In this document: one piece after another, positions 33,448 to 44,032 of the stretch
How positions within the stretch are numbered: position 1 is the stretch's first letter
How the letters are laid out: each line of letters starts with the position of its first letter
DNA from: Conus ventricosus
Taxonomy: Eukaryota; Mollusca; Gastropoda; Neogastropoda; Conidae
NCBI GenBank assembly: GCA_018398815.1
Contig: CM031611.1
Coordinates: forward strand, 80,085,995 to 80,149,994
DNA: 64,000 bases
Reading direction: 5' to 3'
The notes under the pieces: model-generated
Told to the model about the DNA's origin: nothing
Databases searched by the model: none
The model's input: the letters and a program-made list of their open reading frames with translations, nothing else
Position numbers and translations under genes: made by a program

Positions 33448-33666
33448 CTATGTTTTTATCTTAAATAGCAGATGTCTAATATAGTACACACACGCCTCAA
33501 AAAACGCGTCATCGTTGAGGATGTCTTGCTCAGCGTTCTCTGCATAGATCTTAAGGAAGTTCTTACACCCTAAGCAACCGCATTGATTACAATTTGGGTC
33601 TATGGAAATGTCTTTTATAGACTCCATGTCTTTATTTATTGACTTTATCATTTTATAATACGCCAT
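33448..33666 (-). CDS. Polinton small Cys-containing protein
   Basis: A 72-codon intact frame starting MAYYKMIKSINKDMESI, with CNQCGCLGC near residues 26-34 and a C-terminal hydrophobic/aromatic segment. No function is recognised. It is the gene nearest the gene-free left arm. The CxxCxCxxC cluster could bind metal (inference). Confidence 0.45.
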   Translation of the reverse strand: MAYYKMIKSINKDMESIKDISIDPNCNQCGCLGCKNFLKIYAENAEQDILNDDAFFEACVYYIRHLLFKIKT

Positions 33667-33784
33667 GATCTATTTTTATAAAAAATTAAAATTAAGTTCT
33701 TAAAATATTATTCCATTATAAATGGATCAAAATGATGCTTTGTTATTGGCGGTTTTGGCGTGCAGTTGTGTTCGGCTTCTGTAT

Positions 33785-34188
33785 TTAGCGGTGGAGATTG
33801 TTTGGGCTCTTGTTTTTGCCAGCGTTGTTTATATATTTTATAACCGTAATAACCGCCCCCAGCAGCAGCAAGAGCACCAAAATGACAACAGTTTTAAGTT
33901 CAATATTCCATGAAGACTTTGGGACCCTTGTATCACATGGAGTTTTTATAGCTGGCATTGAATCAACTTGTTCTGGCGTTGGAGGTGTTATGTTTTCATG
34001 ATGAGTCATATTCTGTACATTAATTTTTTTTGTCTGTTCCACTCTGCTAATTTTCTTCCTGCTTCAACACGCCCAGGATTTTTAATGGTCTCCGCCTGAT
34101 TCAGCGTTTTCTGCTGATTTTCTGGCTTGGTTACTTTCTCCACCTGGTTCAGTGTTTTCTGATTCTGCTGATTTTCTGGCCCGGTCAT
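33785..34188 (-). pseudogene. Polinton small membrane protein, frameshifted
   Basis: Two overlapping minus frames look like one gene. The first (34188-34006) is Gln/Asn/Lys-rich and includes KNPGRVEAGRKLAEWNRQKK, a motif I recognise from small proteins of other animal Polintons. The second (34042-33785) is Pro-rich and ends with one transmembrane segment (VVILVLLLLLGAVITVIKYI). They overlap by 37 bp in different frames, consistent with one indel. The opposite-strand frame 33722-33913 is probably a shadow. Confidence 0.5.
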
Positions 34189-34205
34189 TTTGAAGGGAAT
34201 AAAAT

Positions 34206-34656
34206 CTATATGATTAAAGTTATTAATCCCATGATTAATGGCGATAACAATGTTCCAAATCTGTAGTATAGATCACATCCTAGAGACTCTAATGACTTTG
34301 TTAAAACTGGATCTTGCGTTAAATCATACGTAAGATCTTGTTCAGAATCAATGGGAGCAAATCTACTGACTAGTTTAGTGTACAAACTAAGAACCGTTTG
34401 CCCAACACTTTTTACCATTCTCGACCCCAACTGCGCCTCATACCTGTTATGATACTTTATAATGTCTTGTGGCGACATCTGCTGAATCTGTTCTATGCTG
34501 AATTCAGTTCCGAGGAAACTGTTTTGTTTTCCCACATGCTGCCAAAGAATACAACCTCTCCTTTTGGGGCATAACAGCTTGGCCATCAACTTGGTCATTC
34601 ATAAGTTCAGGAAGGTTTAGGCCACCTTGTAGCTGTAGTAGATCATCACTGTTCAT
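34206..34656 (-). pseudogene. Conserved Polinton protein of unknown role, one frameshift
   Basis: The frame from 34656 (MNSDDLLQLQGGLNLPELMN) runs into a stop, and a second frame carries the conserved core (SPQDIIKYHNRYEAQLGSRM, LSLYTKLVSRFAPI) and a hydrophobic end LSPLIMGLITLI. The shift is near 34510. The core resembles an unnamed family found in Polintons of other invertebrates (family knowledge); its role is unknown. Confidence 0.5.
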
Positions 34657-34692
34657 GTTTTTAATAATTATAATTATTTTATTTTATAAAAA

Positions 34693-34921
34693 TGAGCACC
34701 GAAAAAAACTGTTGCTAACCTTGTATACCATTCTGCTGTTATTGGAGGGCTAGTGTAGGATACTCAATGCTTGGTAAAAGCTTGTTAAAATAAAACCGGC
34801 AGATCTTGGCAAACTAGACTTTGAGGATTCAGCAAAGCTGATTGCTATCATTGCAGCTTCGGTTGCCACGAAAGATTTTCTAGTCAAGCAAGGAATAATT
34901 CCAGACAATATAAATATGTAA
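34693..34921 (+). pseudogene. Small conserved Polinton ORF, interrupted
   Basis: A plus-strand frame with early stops whose second half is clean: LDFEDSAKLIAIIAASVATK followed by DFLVKQGIIPDNINM and TAA at 34919-34921. The hydrophobic IAIIAAS segment suggests membrane association (inference). It ends 24 bp before the next gene. The longer minus frames over the same bases are shadows. Confidence 0.45.
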
Positions 34922-34944
34922 GAAAAAAAATACATTTATAAAAA

Positions 34945-35351
34945 TTGGCTTCACTCGCAATAATGATAGGCGGCGCTGTGGTGAATGCGCTTGCTTTTAG
35001 CGGAAGTAATTTTGCATTTAGTAAACTGCGGGATGACGGCGAGAGAAAAAGACATAACAAAGCTATGGAGGAACTAGCAGCTGCACAAGACGCTATGAAA
35101 AAGCAGAGACTTGAGCAGTTAGATTTTATTAATGACACACTGAAAAAACATGGGGCATGCAGCTTACATATTTAAAGATGTTGATCAAGCAATAAAACAA
35201 TATTATCTAGTAACAGGCAAACCAGTCCAGACATTGCCCCCACCAAAATTCAGTGACTTTTATCATCATCAGAAAAACAAAAGATGCAAGAAATCGGGTT
35301 TATTGTCGTTGGTATGACCGTTGTGTATTTTGTTGCACATAATATTGGCTG
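34945..35351 (+). pseudogene. Conserved Polinton coiled-coil/membrane protein, two frameshifts
   Basis: The first frame begins at TTG 34945 (no ATG) with ASLAIMIGGAVVNALAFSGS, then a charged helix (GERKRHNKAMEELAAAQDAM). The frame is lost near 35155, picked up by a segment containing DVDQAIKQYY and KFSDFYHH, and lost again near 35280 before a hydrophobic end and TGA at 35349-35351. The family is widespread in invertebrate Polintons but unnamed (family knowledge). The gene lies 8 bp before the integrase start. Confidence 0.5.
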
Positions 35352-35359
35352 AGTAAAAA

Positions 35360-36311
35360 ATGAACAAAATCTATTATTCGCCAAAAGGATATTGGAAGGG
35401 AATAACAGCAATTAAAAAGCTAAGCCAAGCAGCTGGAGTCAGTGAACAAACAGCAAAAGAATGGCTATCTAAACAAGCGATTTGGCAAATTTATTTACCT
35501 GCGCCTAGACGAATACAGAGACCACACTTTGTCAATACAATACCGAACGACACCATCAAATGGATCTTCTATATTTACCCTCTGATAGGATTAGACGAAA
35601 AAGATTTAAGTACGCACTCACAGTCATTGACATAGCTTCAAGATATAAAGATGCGGAACCATTAACACAAAAGAGTGCTTCTGCTGTTGCTGTCGCCATA
35701 CAGCTGATATACCAACGAGGGCCACTAACTTATCCTCGCATGATTCAGTTGATGATGGAAAAGAATTTAAAAGGCCAAGTGAATCAATTATTGTTAAAAC
35801 ACAGAGTTACTATTAGAAGAGGCATTCCGGGAGTTCACAGATCACAGGCTTTAGTTGAAAACTTTAACAAACAGTTAGCTGAAAGACTTTTTTCCTACCA
35901 GTATCACAGAGAGCTTATTGACAATTCTCGCAACACAGAATGGGTTAGAAGACTGCCCTCAGTTTTGCGCGCAAATGAATAATGAAGAATTTAAAGGACT
36001 AAAACCAGTACAAGCAATCAAAAGAAAAACAATAGATGTTGTTGAAGGAGAGTCTTCATCCGGCAAACTATTACCGTTTGGTTTAAAAGTAAGGTACCTT
36101 TATTTACCGGGGGAAGCAGAAGGGGACACTCGCATTTAGGGCAACAGATCCAGTTTGGAGTGTTGATCCGTATGAAATAAAAAGAATTGTAAAAATGAAT
36201 CCGCCCGTGTATTATTTACGAGAAACTGACACAACAAAACAACCAGCTCCTCAAAGATCTTTTGTGAAAGAAGAACTGCAGATAATTCCGCCAGACACAG
36301 TTCCGCTTTAA
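35360..36311 (+). pseudogene. Polinton integrase (rve/DDE), several frameshifts
   Basis: The retroviral-type integrase inserts the element. The first frame (35360-35635) starts MNKIYYSPKGYWKGITAIKK, the usual Polinton integrase opening. The catalytic core continues in another frame with DLLYLPSDR (first Asp near 35563), YALTVIDIASRYKDAEPLT, and the Glu of ALVENFNKQLAERLF (codon 35857-35859). The segment expected to carry the second Asp (about 35735-35795) is read out of frame by what looks like a paired deletion and insertion. A third shift near 35960 leads to the C-terminal region (VRYLYLPGEAEG) and a fourth near 36130 to the end with VYYLRETD and FVKEELQIIPPD. Confidence 0.85.
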
Positions 36312-36342
36312 TTAATTTACGTAAACATATTTTGGTTTTAAA

Positions 36343-36432
36343 ATGGAAGGCCAGAAGGAAGCGCAGAACGAAACAAGAATGGTAAAAGAAGAGACCTTGA
36401 AAATGATACGGGAATCATTTCAGACGTTGTAA
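36343..36432 (+). CDS. Short Polinton ORF, unknown
   Basis: A 29-codon frame, MEGQKEAQNETRMVKEETLK and so on, highly charged. It lies between integrase and the next small ORF. It may be the start of a longer gene broken by an indel; no function is suggested. Confidence 0.25.
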   Translation: MEGQKEAQNETRMVKEETLKMIRESFQTL

Positions 36433-36465
36433 TGCTATTAAGGAAACATTTTCGAGGATTAATCA

Positions 36466-36678
36466 ATGCATGCTAAATCATCCAGATCACCTACAATCCA
36501 AACCCCCAAATGGGAAAAAGAATATCTTGAAATAATAAAAAAAATTCGAACTTGTCAAGCAAACATGAGAAAAGATTTAAATGAATTGGATGAAGCTATG
36601 ATTGATCTTATAATAAAAGTTGATGAAAAATATAAACCCCCTGTTTTATGCGGTCCTCCAGTGCCTGATTGCATATGA
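36466..36678 (+). CDS. Small charged Polinton protein, unknown
   Basis: A 70-codon intact frame with a predicted helical Lys/Glu-rich middle (WEKEYLEIIKKIRTCQANMR) and a PPVLCGPPVPDC end. It overlaps the polymerase stop region on the opposite strand by about 30 bp. No family was recognised. Confidence 0.4.
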   Translation: MHAKSSRSPTIQTPKWEKEYLEIIKKIRTCQANMRKDLNELDEAMIDLIIKVDEKYKPPVLCGPPVPDCI

Positions 36679-37445
36679 AAACTCTGGATTAACAAACACA
36701 CGTTTTGTGTTTGTTCTATCTAATGACTTCTTTGTTACAACAGTTGTGTTGATCTCATGTAGATTAGATCGCAGTTTTACGTTGTCATGATGAAAAGTCT
36801 TATTGCCAAACAATGCTTCTTTGTAGTTGTCATGTGATATGTTTGACTGCACAACGCTGCGAGATATTCCCTTTGCTTTCTTAATGATTTTCTCCTGGCT
36901 CGAAATACTGTACATTTTTGACCTTAACCCCACATACTCCTTGATCACCTTTCCAGATAATTCATCCTTCATCTTTCCTAAAACCTTCTTGTTAGTAATT
37001 GAATGTAAAGGCGAATCTTTAGGATAATCGGACGTGTCATACCATCCACTCGCTCCTTTAGCTACTTCTAATTCCATGTCTTTATAATATCTTCAGTAGG
37101 AATATCTATAACAAAACTATCTGTATCTGTGTAAAGTACTCTGGACTCAGGATTACGAGGGCTTAAAGTAGTCATAAAGAAACTCTAACATCAAAAGCTT
37201 TGATAATTCTAAAACAGTAAACCCAATAAATACAGGTTTGTCTAATTTGACTTCTTTTTTTTCATCATTATCCCAAAAAGCTGATCATGAAATCTTCTGA
37301 AGTCCTGATAATTTGGTTTTGAAGTCAGCTTAATTGCTTCGTTCTCTTTGGTGACTAATCTGACATCTTTACGCTTGTGCGGATTCTCCATAGTCTTTCC
37401 AAACAGCTGTTGTTCATCAGCTTGAAAAAGTCTTTTTTGAAGCAT
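36646..37445 (-). pseudogene. B-family DNA polymerase (Polinton pPolB), C-terminal part, frameshifted
   Basis: Protein-primed-type family B polymerase that replicates the element. From N to C: a block with LFGKTMENPHKRKDVRLVT (frame 37445-37242), motif C YTDTDSF at 37133-37113 with both catalytic Asp codons intact, then the thumb region (KGASGWYDTSDYP, KVLGKMKDELSGKVIKEYV, GLRSKMYSIS) in the frame 37077-36646. These three pieces lie in different frames, so at least two indels separate them. The stop is near 36646. The identification rests on motif C plus the GKTMEN and GLR-KMYS blocks. Confidence 0.85.
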
Positions 37446-40400
37446 CTGTGGATTTGTTCTGGTCAGGTTCTTCTGTGTAGGGTTTAGAAATTTTTCTGTA
37501 AAAAAGCAATTTGCAAAGAATGCTGTAACTTAAACTTGTTTAAAAAAATTTTTGAAGTCTGAATGAAGACATAAATTTTTTTTCCCGGAAGATAGGCACT
37601 TTTTTGGTGGTTTCTTTGGATCCTTTCTTTAGATTTCTGTATGGTGTCATTTGAGGCATGGAGTTATGAGGATTTCTGCCCTTCTAGAATAAAACCCGTT
37701 TTGATAGGCGTTAACTGCCAACCACTTTAATCCCTTTTGAATTTTTCGGATCCCCCCTGTGAATTTTAAGTTAGTAATGGAAGTGTTGCGCCATTGCCCC
37801 CCATACGATTGTTGCTCTAAAAAATGAGATAGTTAGCCTTTTATTTGGTTCATAGTCGCCCAAGTTTTGTTTTTTGTTTACGTAATGTGCGAGCCTACTA
37901 ATTCCCCACGCAATCCTTTTCAATATTAAATTTTGGAAAATCGACAAATAAATCAATTGTACTCCATTAATTTTAAGAAAGGTCCCGCTCACCCCGGGGC
38001 GCAGAAATGTATGCGCAGGCCCCAGGCATAAGTTTCGAGGTCTTTTTTAAAATTTTAAAAGACGTCCGCCAAAAAAACATACTTCTGCCCTTAAAATTTA
38101 TGAATCTGTTGTTCCTGTTTTACAATTAACTTCGCCACGATCTTGAGTTTGGGGTAATATATTCCTAATGTCTTTCCTTTGAGATGAAAAAAAACGCGCC
38201 TTTGGGGAAAAGTGTGTCTTCATAACCTTTCCCAACTGTTTCATTACTCATAAGGATAAACCCCCCTTTCTAGGGTTGGGTCAAATTTTTTCCGTTATAG
38301 GGCAGGCTTTTAGGACTGTAGTGACTCTATGACCCCTCTGTGTTGATTAGAGTCATAAAAGACTGTTTTTTTAGATTAAAGCACATTTACTTTTCTGAGA
38401 CTGTGCAAGCATGCTATCCTAAAGGCTTTTGGTTATGCTTGCAAATAAGATAAAGGTCGTAACCTCGCAAGTTATAAAAGAGAGGGGCAGCTTCCATGTT
38501 TTTGGTTTAAAACTTTAGTTAAAGATGGTTTTTGTTGCGCAGCCCCCTTAAATTTCCGCTAATGTGATCGGGTCTCTTACTTTTGGGATTCGCCGCGTCT
38601 GTTGTGAGGCCTTAACCACAATCCAACAGTGAGTGGTGGTCATATGTTGTTGGTCCTCAGGCGCCCTTTGATTTCGATAAAATTTGTTTTTTTGAACATC
38701 TTACGCATTTGCTGCATGCGCTGTAAAAATCTTTGCGATTTGGGCTCGTAAATTCTGGGCTGAATGGGCCATCCGACCTGAAACAATGAAGAAAATGAAC
38801 AAATTGTGATTCTCATTAAGACTTTTTTTTCAAAGTTTTTTGGTGCGGGCCCCTTCTTAAGGAAAAATAAGGCTCGAAGTCTGCGTAAACCGTTGGATTG
38901 TTTGCAGCCTTTTCCCAGTTCTTAAAACTAATTTAATCCAGGTGGGGGCTTTAATTTTGTTCTGTATTAAGTCTCAAAAACTTTTTACAATGTTTTTTGT
39001 TCGTCGCGCTTGAAAAGATGGCATTTTTTTTAAAAAAATTTTACAGAATTTTTGTTTCCCATGATCTTTTAAAGTTGCTGCATTGTCTATCTTGTTGTAT
39101 CAAGTTTGCGGTAGCTTTTTGGCGAAAATTTAGGAGAAAGTCAACATGATTTTTTTCTGGTTCCCCTATTGTTGGGGTTTTGGCACTTTTTTTGGCCCCA
39201 AATTTGTTTCCTTCCCATGTGTATACTTAACGTTAGGGTTTGTTTTGTTTTTTCAAAACTGATCATTTGGGTCTCATTTAAACGGGAAAGGATTTCCCTT
39301 GAAGTTAAGATCTTTGGTGTTTGCCGATAGTTGTCATCTTCTGCGTGTTCGCGGCATGTGCGCTTGCAAAAACACACCACATGAAACATTTGTTGTCTGA
39401 ATTTTTTTGTTTAAAACTGCCTTTTTAAAACCAACCCGGGGTGGGGAATGAAAGCTTGCCTCAATGGGATACTTACCCTTTTTTTATCAAATCTCTAGAC
39501 TTGCCCTCTGCCCAAACCAGACCCCTTATTTTGCTTTTTCGGGCAGCGTCAAACTGTGCAAGCAGTTGTTGCCCACCGGGTGTTAAATCATTTTGAGAAG
39601 GGAATAGTCTTGTTTAGTTGAGACCCCCACTTCTAGATTTTTTCATTTATTGTTTTTTGCGATTAAAACAGCTAACATTTTTTAACTGGCGGGTTTTGTT
39701 TGTTTCTTGGAAATTGAAAATGCATGTAAACGCTTTTTCCGCACGTTTTTTTGGTTAAATAATTCTAAATCAATTTCATTCGTGTCTTTATAAACGCTTT
39801 CTCGAGATTCCTTCAAAAAATTCGTTTGTCCCTTTTATTCTTTTCCTTTCTGTCTTTCTTTTTTAAACCATATATTTATTTTTAATTAAAAAAAAAAAAC
39901 TTAACAGAACCAAATCGACGGTCTTTTTGGCTTGGATATTTTAAATAAGTATAAAAAACCTTTTGGGGTGTTAATTTGGGGTGTTTAGAACAGGGGTTTA
40001 AGTCCGTTTATTTTTTAAGCTTCCTTTTTATCTGCCGGGGGCTGGTGTTTTTGGAAAAAATTTTCCCGCCTTTTTTTGAAAGATAAAATTTTGTCTTTTT
40101 TAGTCTAAAAAACAGCTGTTTTCGATTTTAAAATTTTATCCGTGAGTTTGGTCAACAAGGCTTTATTTATTTTCAGTTTTTAAAAAGAACTAAGTTTGCC
40201 CCTTATTTGTTGAACCATAGCTGTGTGCTTTTTGGGTTTAGTTTTTAATTTTTTTCCCGGCCCCACTTCGTAATGAGCCAGGGGGAGAGCTAAAAACAAA
40301 AACCCCCTAGGGTAAAGTGGGGTGGCCTATGCCCGTTGCTAAGGACCTACGCTGTTCCTGTGATAGGCGCTTTTGTCGTTTTTCCAGTATTAACATATGT

Positions 40401-41740
40401 AACAGCATTTAAGGCAGCAGATTTCTTCGTTTGGTTTTGCCGTATTTTGAAAGGTCCTGCTTTGTTTTTTTTGATTTGTGTAATGTTTTTTTAAACTGAA
40501 GGTTTTTATTAGGGGTTTCTAAACGCGAAATTTCCTGCTATTTTTTTGGCATCTCCCTGCGTAGGCACATTGGATAAACCTTAACAGACATGCTTTTTAT
40601 AAATGAAAAAAAAATTTTGTATATACATATTTAATCTGTTTTTTTGTTTTTCAGCTGCGCCCTATAATAAAAAAAAGTACTTAAGCGGTTTTTGGGTTCT
40701 TTTCTTTATCAATTTGATGTTTTTAGTCTTCCTTTCTCCCGCTTCCTTAAAATCATTTCTCTGTTGACCTTAGGGGCATCCATAAACCGATTTTGTTGTT
40801 AAATATCAAACCTAACATTGTGAAGGTAAATCTTTAGAATAGGGCTGCTGTTTGGGTTTCTACCCCCCCCACCCCCAAAAAATTTTCTTATTTCGTAAAA
40901 TGTGTTAAAGGTCTAGCCCGTAGGTAGATTTGGTTAGGGCTACCCTTAAATTTTACATTGAACTTTGTTTTTTAGGGTTAAAAACTTTTATTGCTCTTTT
41001 TAACGGTTTTCATCTTCCCCAGCAAATTAAATCCTTTTGCGATTTTGTGTGGTGCTAAAACTAAATTCCATATGTCTGCCCTGCTTTGGGATTGTGTATG
41101 ATGAAACACTCTTTCGTTTATTGCTAATTTTTGACAGATTTTGTTTCTTAATCAGCTCTGCTAATTTGGGTTGTAACAACGTCAAAAATCTAACGGATGT
41201 CGAAATGCTGTTCTTGCTTCGGGGGTTTTTTTTTTTTTTTGTTTTTTGTTTTTCTTTTTGAAATTTCTTTTTGGGTCTGAAAATTTTTATCCTTTTTTCA
41301 TAAAATTAAGGGTCATTTATGAAATTTGTTTTTTTTGCCTCTTTAAATCTGGGCCATGGTTTTTAACCCCCTTTTTAATTAAAGGGGGAAAATTGTAAAA
41401 ATGGAAAAAGCGATTTTAAAGAAATTTTCGCCCCCCATTTTTTGGTTTTTTTAATTTGCCGCCCCAAATTTTAAAAGTTTTTGGGGTTTTTTCATTCAAA
41501 TTTTGAAAGTAAAAGTCAGGGCCCCCCATTTCCTTTGCCTAGGTCGGGAAAAATTTAAAAAATTTGTCCGCTTTGTAGATATTTTTGGCCCCGTTTTTGA
41601 TTTCCCCTTAAAGTTGGGCCAGTTTTTTTGGGGAAAACGGCCTTTTTTTGGCCTTTTTTTTAAAAAAAAAAAAAGTTAAAATTTTTAAAATGCGGAAGAA
41701 ACTGGAAAATTTATGATGGTCCCGGGGGAAAAAGAGGAAA
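37446..41740 (-). pseudogene. Presumed remainder of pPolB in a heavily corrupted block
   Basis: By position and usual polymerase length, the N-terminal two thirds of pPolB should lie here on the minus strand. No frame longer than about 80 codons survives. Single-base runs of 4-7 (T, G, A, C) are extremely frequent. The minus frame 37992-37771, and a minus-strand stretch near 38730-38780, could be remnants, but no motif A or exonuclease motif could be placed. Any additional gene, such as the protease normally present in Polintons, could be hidden here. Confidence 0.45.
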
Positions 41741-41749
41741 AAAATTTGA

Positions 41750-42861
41750 CCGCATTCAATGTTATGGGATATTAAAGAAAGGGGGAAAAATTTTTACGAA
41801 AGTTTAGGCCAAGAACCTCCCGAATTTATAGACCCAAATGATTTGAAATTAAAAGATGATCATTTGTCTGTAAAAACGATCAAGGGCAACTTGTTGGGCT
41901 TACAACTAAACCAGACCCATCAAAGTTTTTAGCCAAGAGTAAAATTATACAAAGACTCAGTGTAAAAAGATCAAAATCGCCTTGGTCTTGTTAGACCGAA
42001 ATTAGAAAAGGGATGCAGTTGCTAAACTTCAAAACACACTGCAGGAAACTCCCAACAGCTAACCAAATACAAACATGAACTTAAAGAATTAAATCAATCG
42101 GCAGATGAAATAATAAATGCAATAGAAGCAGAAACCAGTTTTTCAGAAGAAACAGCATTAAAGACTATACACGACTCACCGCTACCATGCGAGAAATAGC
42201 GGCCCTTGATCATGTTTTGAGAAGCATCAGAGGCGAATTAAACAATTTAGCAAAACCTAGGTGAACTAGATGAGCATAAAAAGAGAAAAAGAAAAACTCG
42301 TTGAGGCTGATAAACGCCAACTTAGGCCTGATATTAAAGAAAGAATAAGACAAAGACTAAAAGATCTTGAACAAGAAAGATCAGCAAGACTAGAAGCGCT
42401 AACTACTAACCGAGACCAATTACGAACCCCAAGTGAATAGAATAAGAGAAACTATCGAAAAAAATTTTATAGAAGACACGACACTAGCAAACGAATACGA
42501 ACACTGTTTAGAGAGCAAGGAGTCACATTAGCAAGCGTTATAACTGCCTGTGATTTGCAAAAAGTACATGGTTTGGCTATTACAGGCGGCGGTGGCCAAA
42601 GTTCAGTACCTCCCCCGCCATCGCCTCCACCTGATAAATCATGGGTAAAAAAACAGCTTGATCATCTTGAAAGTTTTTAAAAAATTAGCGGGTAAAGCTA
42701 TAGACTCTTTACCTGGCAATATTAGGGGGCATTGTCAGCGGGCTTTTGTCTACTGCAAGAAAAGTAGTTGGCTTTATGGCCGAGCACTTATGACATTAGT
42801 TCTCGTAATAGTTGGGTTACTATTTAGTAAGAAAAAGACCAGTAATCCTATGCCTTTTTAA
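41750..42861 (+). pseudogene. Conserved Polinton protein with coiled coil, Pro-rich hinge and C-terminal TM, many frameshifts
   Basis: Pieces in successive frames on the plus strand: a lead with IDPNDLKLKDDHLSVKT, a long Glu/Lys/Leu-rich coiled coil (LTKYKHELKELNQSADEI, ALDHVLRSIRGELNNLAK, DIKERIRQRLKDLEQERSAR), then RIRTLFREQGVTLASVITAC, GGGGQ, SVPPPPSPPPDK, and a C-terminal hydrophobic helix (ALMTLVLVIVGLLFSKKK). This architecture is common in animal Polintons and usually annotated only as hypothetical (family knowledge). The layout of coiled coil plus hydrophobic tail is compatible with a membrane-active or structural role, which is inference. At least six shifts or stops interrupt it. The start is uncertain. 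Confidence 0.5.
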
Positions 42862-44032
42862 AATCCAAGAACAAGCGCTGTCTTTTCATATTCATTGGTC
42901 ATCGCGAACAGAGTCCGCGAGCTTTGCTGAGTCTTCAAGATTTTTGGGGTTTGGACTTCGGGGATTAGATGACTTAATCTTGGGTGTTCTTTTATTGTTT
43001 GTAATATTACTGGCTCAGAATTTATGTCGTTTTGTCCAACCTTCTGTTCATTTCCTGCAACGAGAATTTCATTGTTGTAGTTTTTTATTGTTCCTACCCG
43101 GAGTCTGAGGTCAGAAGTAGCATGTAAAAAACCAGTGCCAACAGCCCAAAATCTACTTTTGATCTTGCGTATTGTAAAACATTTTGGTACCTTTTAATAC
43201 TTGAAGGCAAATCAACAGTAGAATTAATGGCGTCCTCTAAATTTGCTAAGTATTGTTTTTTGTGCATCAAAGCCAGTAGAAGGATCAGTTATGCTCGATC
43301 TTGCCTGTGCTTGTGAAAACCCAGCAAACACCAAACGTAAGTACGAATAGAGTCGTTTATTCGTTCTATTCCCGCTCTAGTTAGGCCCTTAGAAGTGTCT
43401 AAGTAAAGTTGTCCATGCTGTTTTATGCTCTTGCTCTATGGACCGAGGTGAACAGTTGTGCCTGAAGAGAAAGATGTGTAAGGAGGATTCCAGTCATACT
43501 TATACTTTCTGTGCACGCCCCAATAATAAGGGGTGCCTAAGCCATGATTAAGATCAGACTTTTGCCTAAGTCTGTCTTGATGTTAATATTGAATTCGTTA
43601 CAGATTCTTTCAAAGCCTTTATGTCTATTCGGTTGCTAAAGGATTAAACGGGTTTTTCATTTGGTAAAGGTGCTTGCAGTTCAGTCAAAATACGTCTGAA
43701 GGTGTAATAGAAATGAAATCTGTACACTGACCTAACCAAAGGATTAGGATGATTTAAGTGATCAGCATACGACACTCCACACCCAGTTGATGCACAAAAC
43801 ACAGCAAAGTTTAACTGGTTCTGATAAAACTGCATCGGATGACTAAACCACACTTTGGGATGCGGTCGTTTTTAATAGGAGGGTTAAGATATCTGCTTAA
43901 TGGAGTACTTACCTTTTTATGAAAGGTGTCAGTCTGGGTCACAGAAATGTCGAGGGTGTCAGTTGTTATATTTTTAAGATTGTAGTGCGGCCCAACAGAA
44001 TATTTTGCATCAGTATATTTGAATGCACTCAT
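42858..44032 (-). pseudogene. Probable Polinton virion protein, frameshifted
   Basis: The minus frame from 44032 starts MSAFKYTDAKYSVGPHYNLK and runs through HKKVSTPLSRYLNPPIKNDR. A second frame carries WFSHPMQFYQNQLNFAVFCA, TGCGV and VRSVYRFHFYYTFRRILTEL. Further pieces (ICNEFNINIKTD, ERINDSIRTYVW, FDAQK, PSSIKRYQNVLQY, LRLRVGTIKNYNNEI) continue to a TAA at 42860-42858. About 390 codons in total with four or more shifts. It resembles a conserved Polinton family that I associate with the capsid, but I cannot assign it to major or minor capsid from the sequence. Its stop overlaps the stop of the convergent plus-strand gene. Confidence 0.5.

Noticed and set aside
33722..33913. 63-codon plus-strand ORF in the Polinton
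   Set aside because: It overlaps the minus-strand frame with a clear transmembrane segment and the conserved NPGRV-type partner; the minus-strand gene explains the bases better.
34750..35138. Minus-strand hydrophobic ORFs
   Set aside because: They mirror two plus-strand small Polinton genes that have recognisable conserved segments and compact spacing to the integrase.
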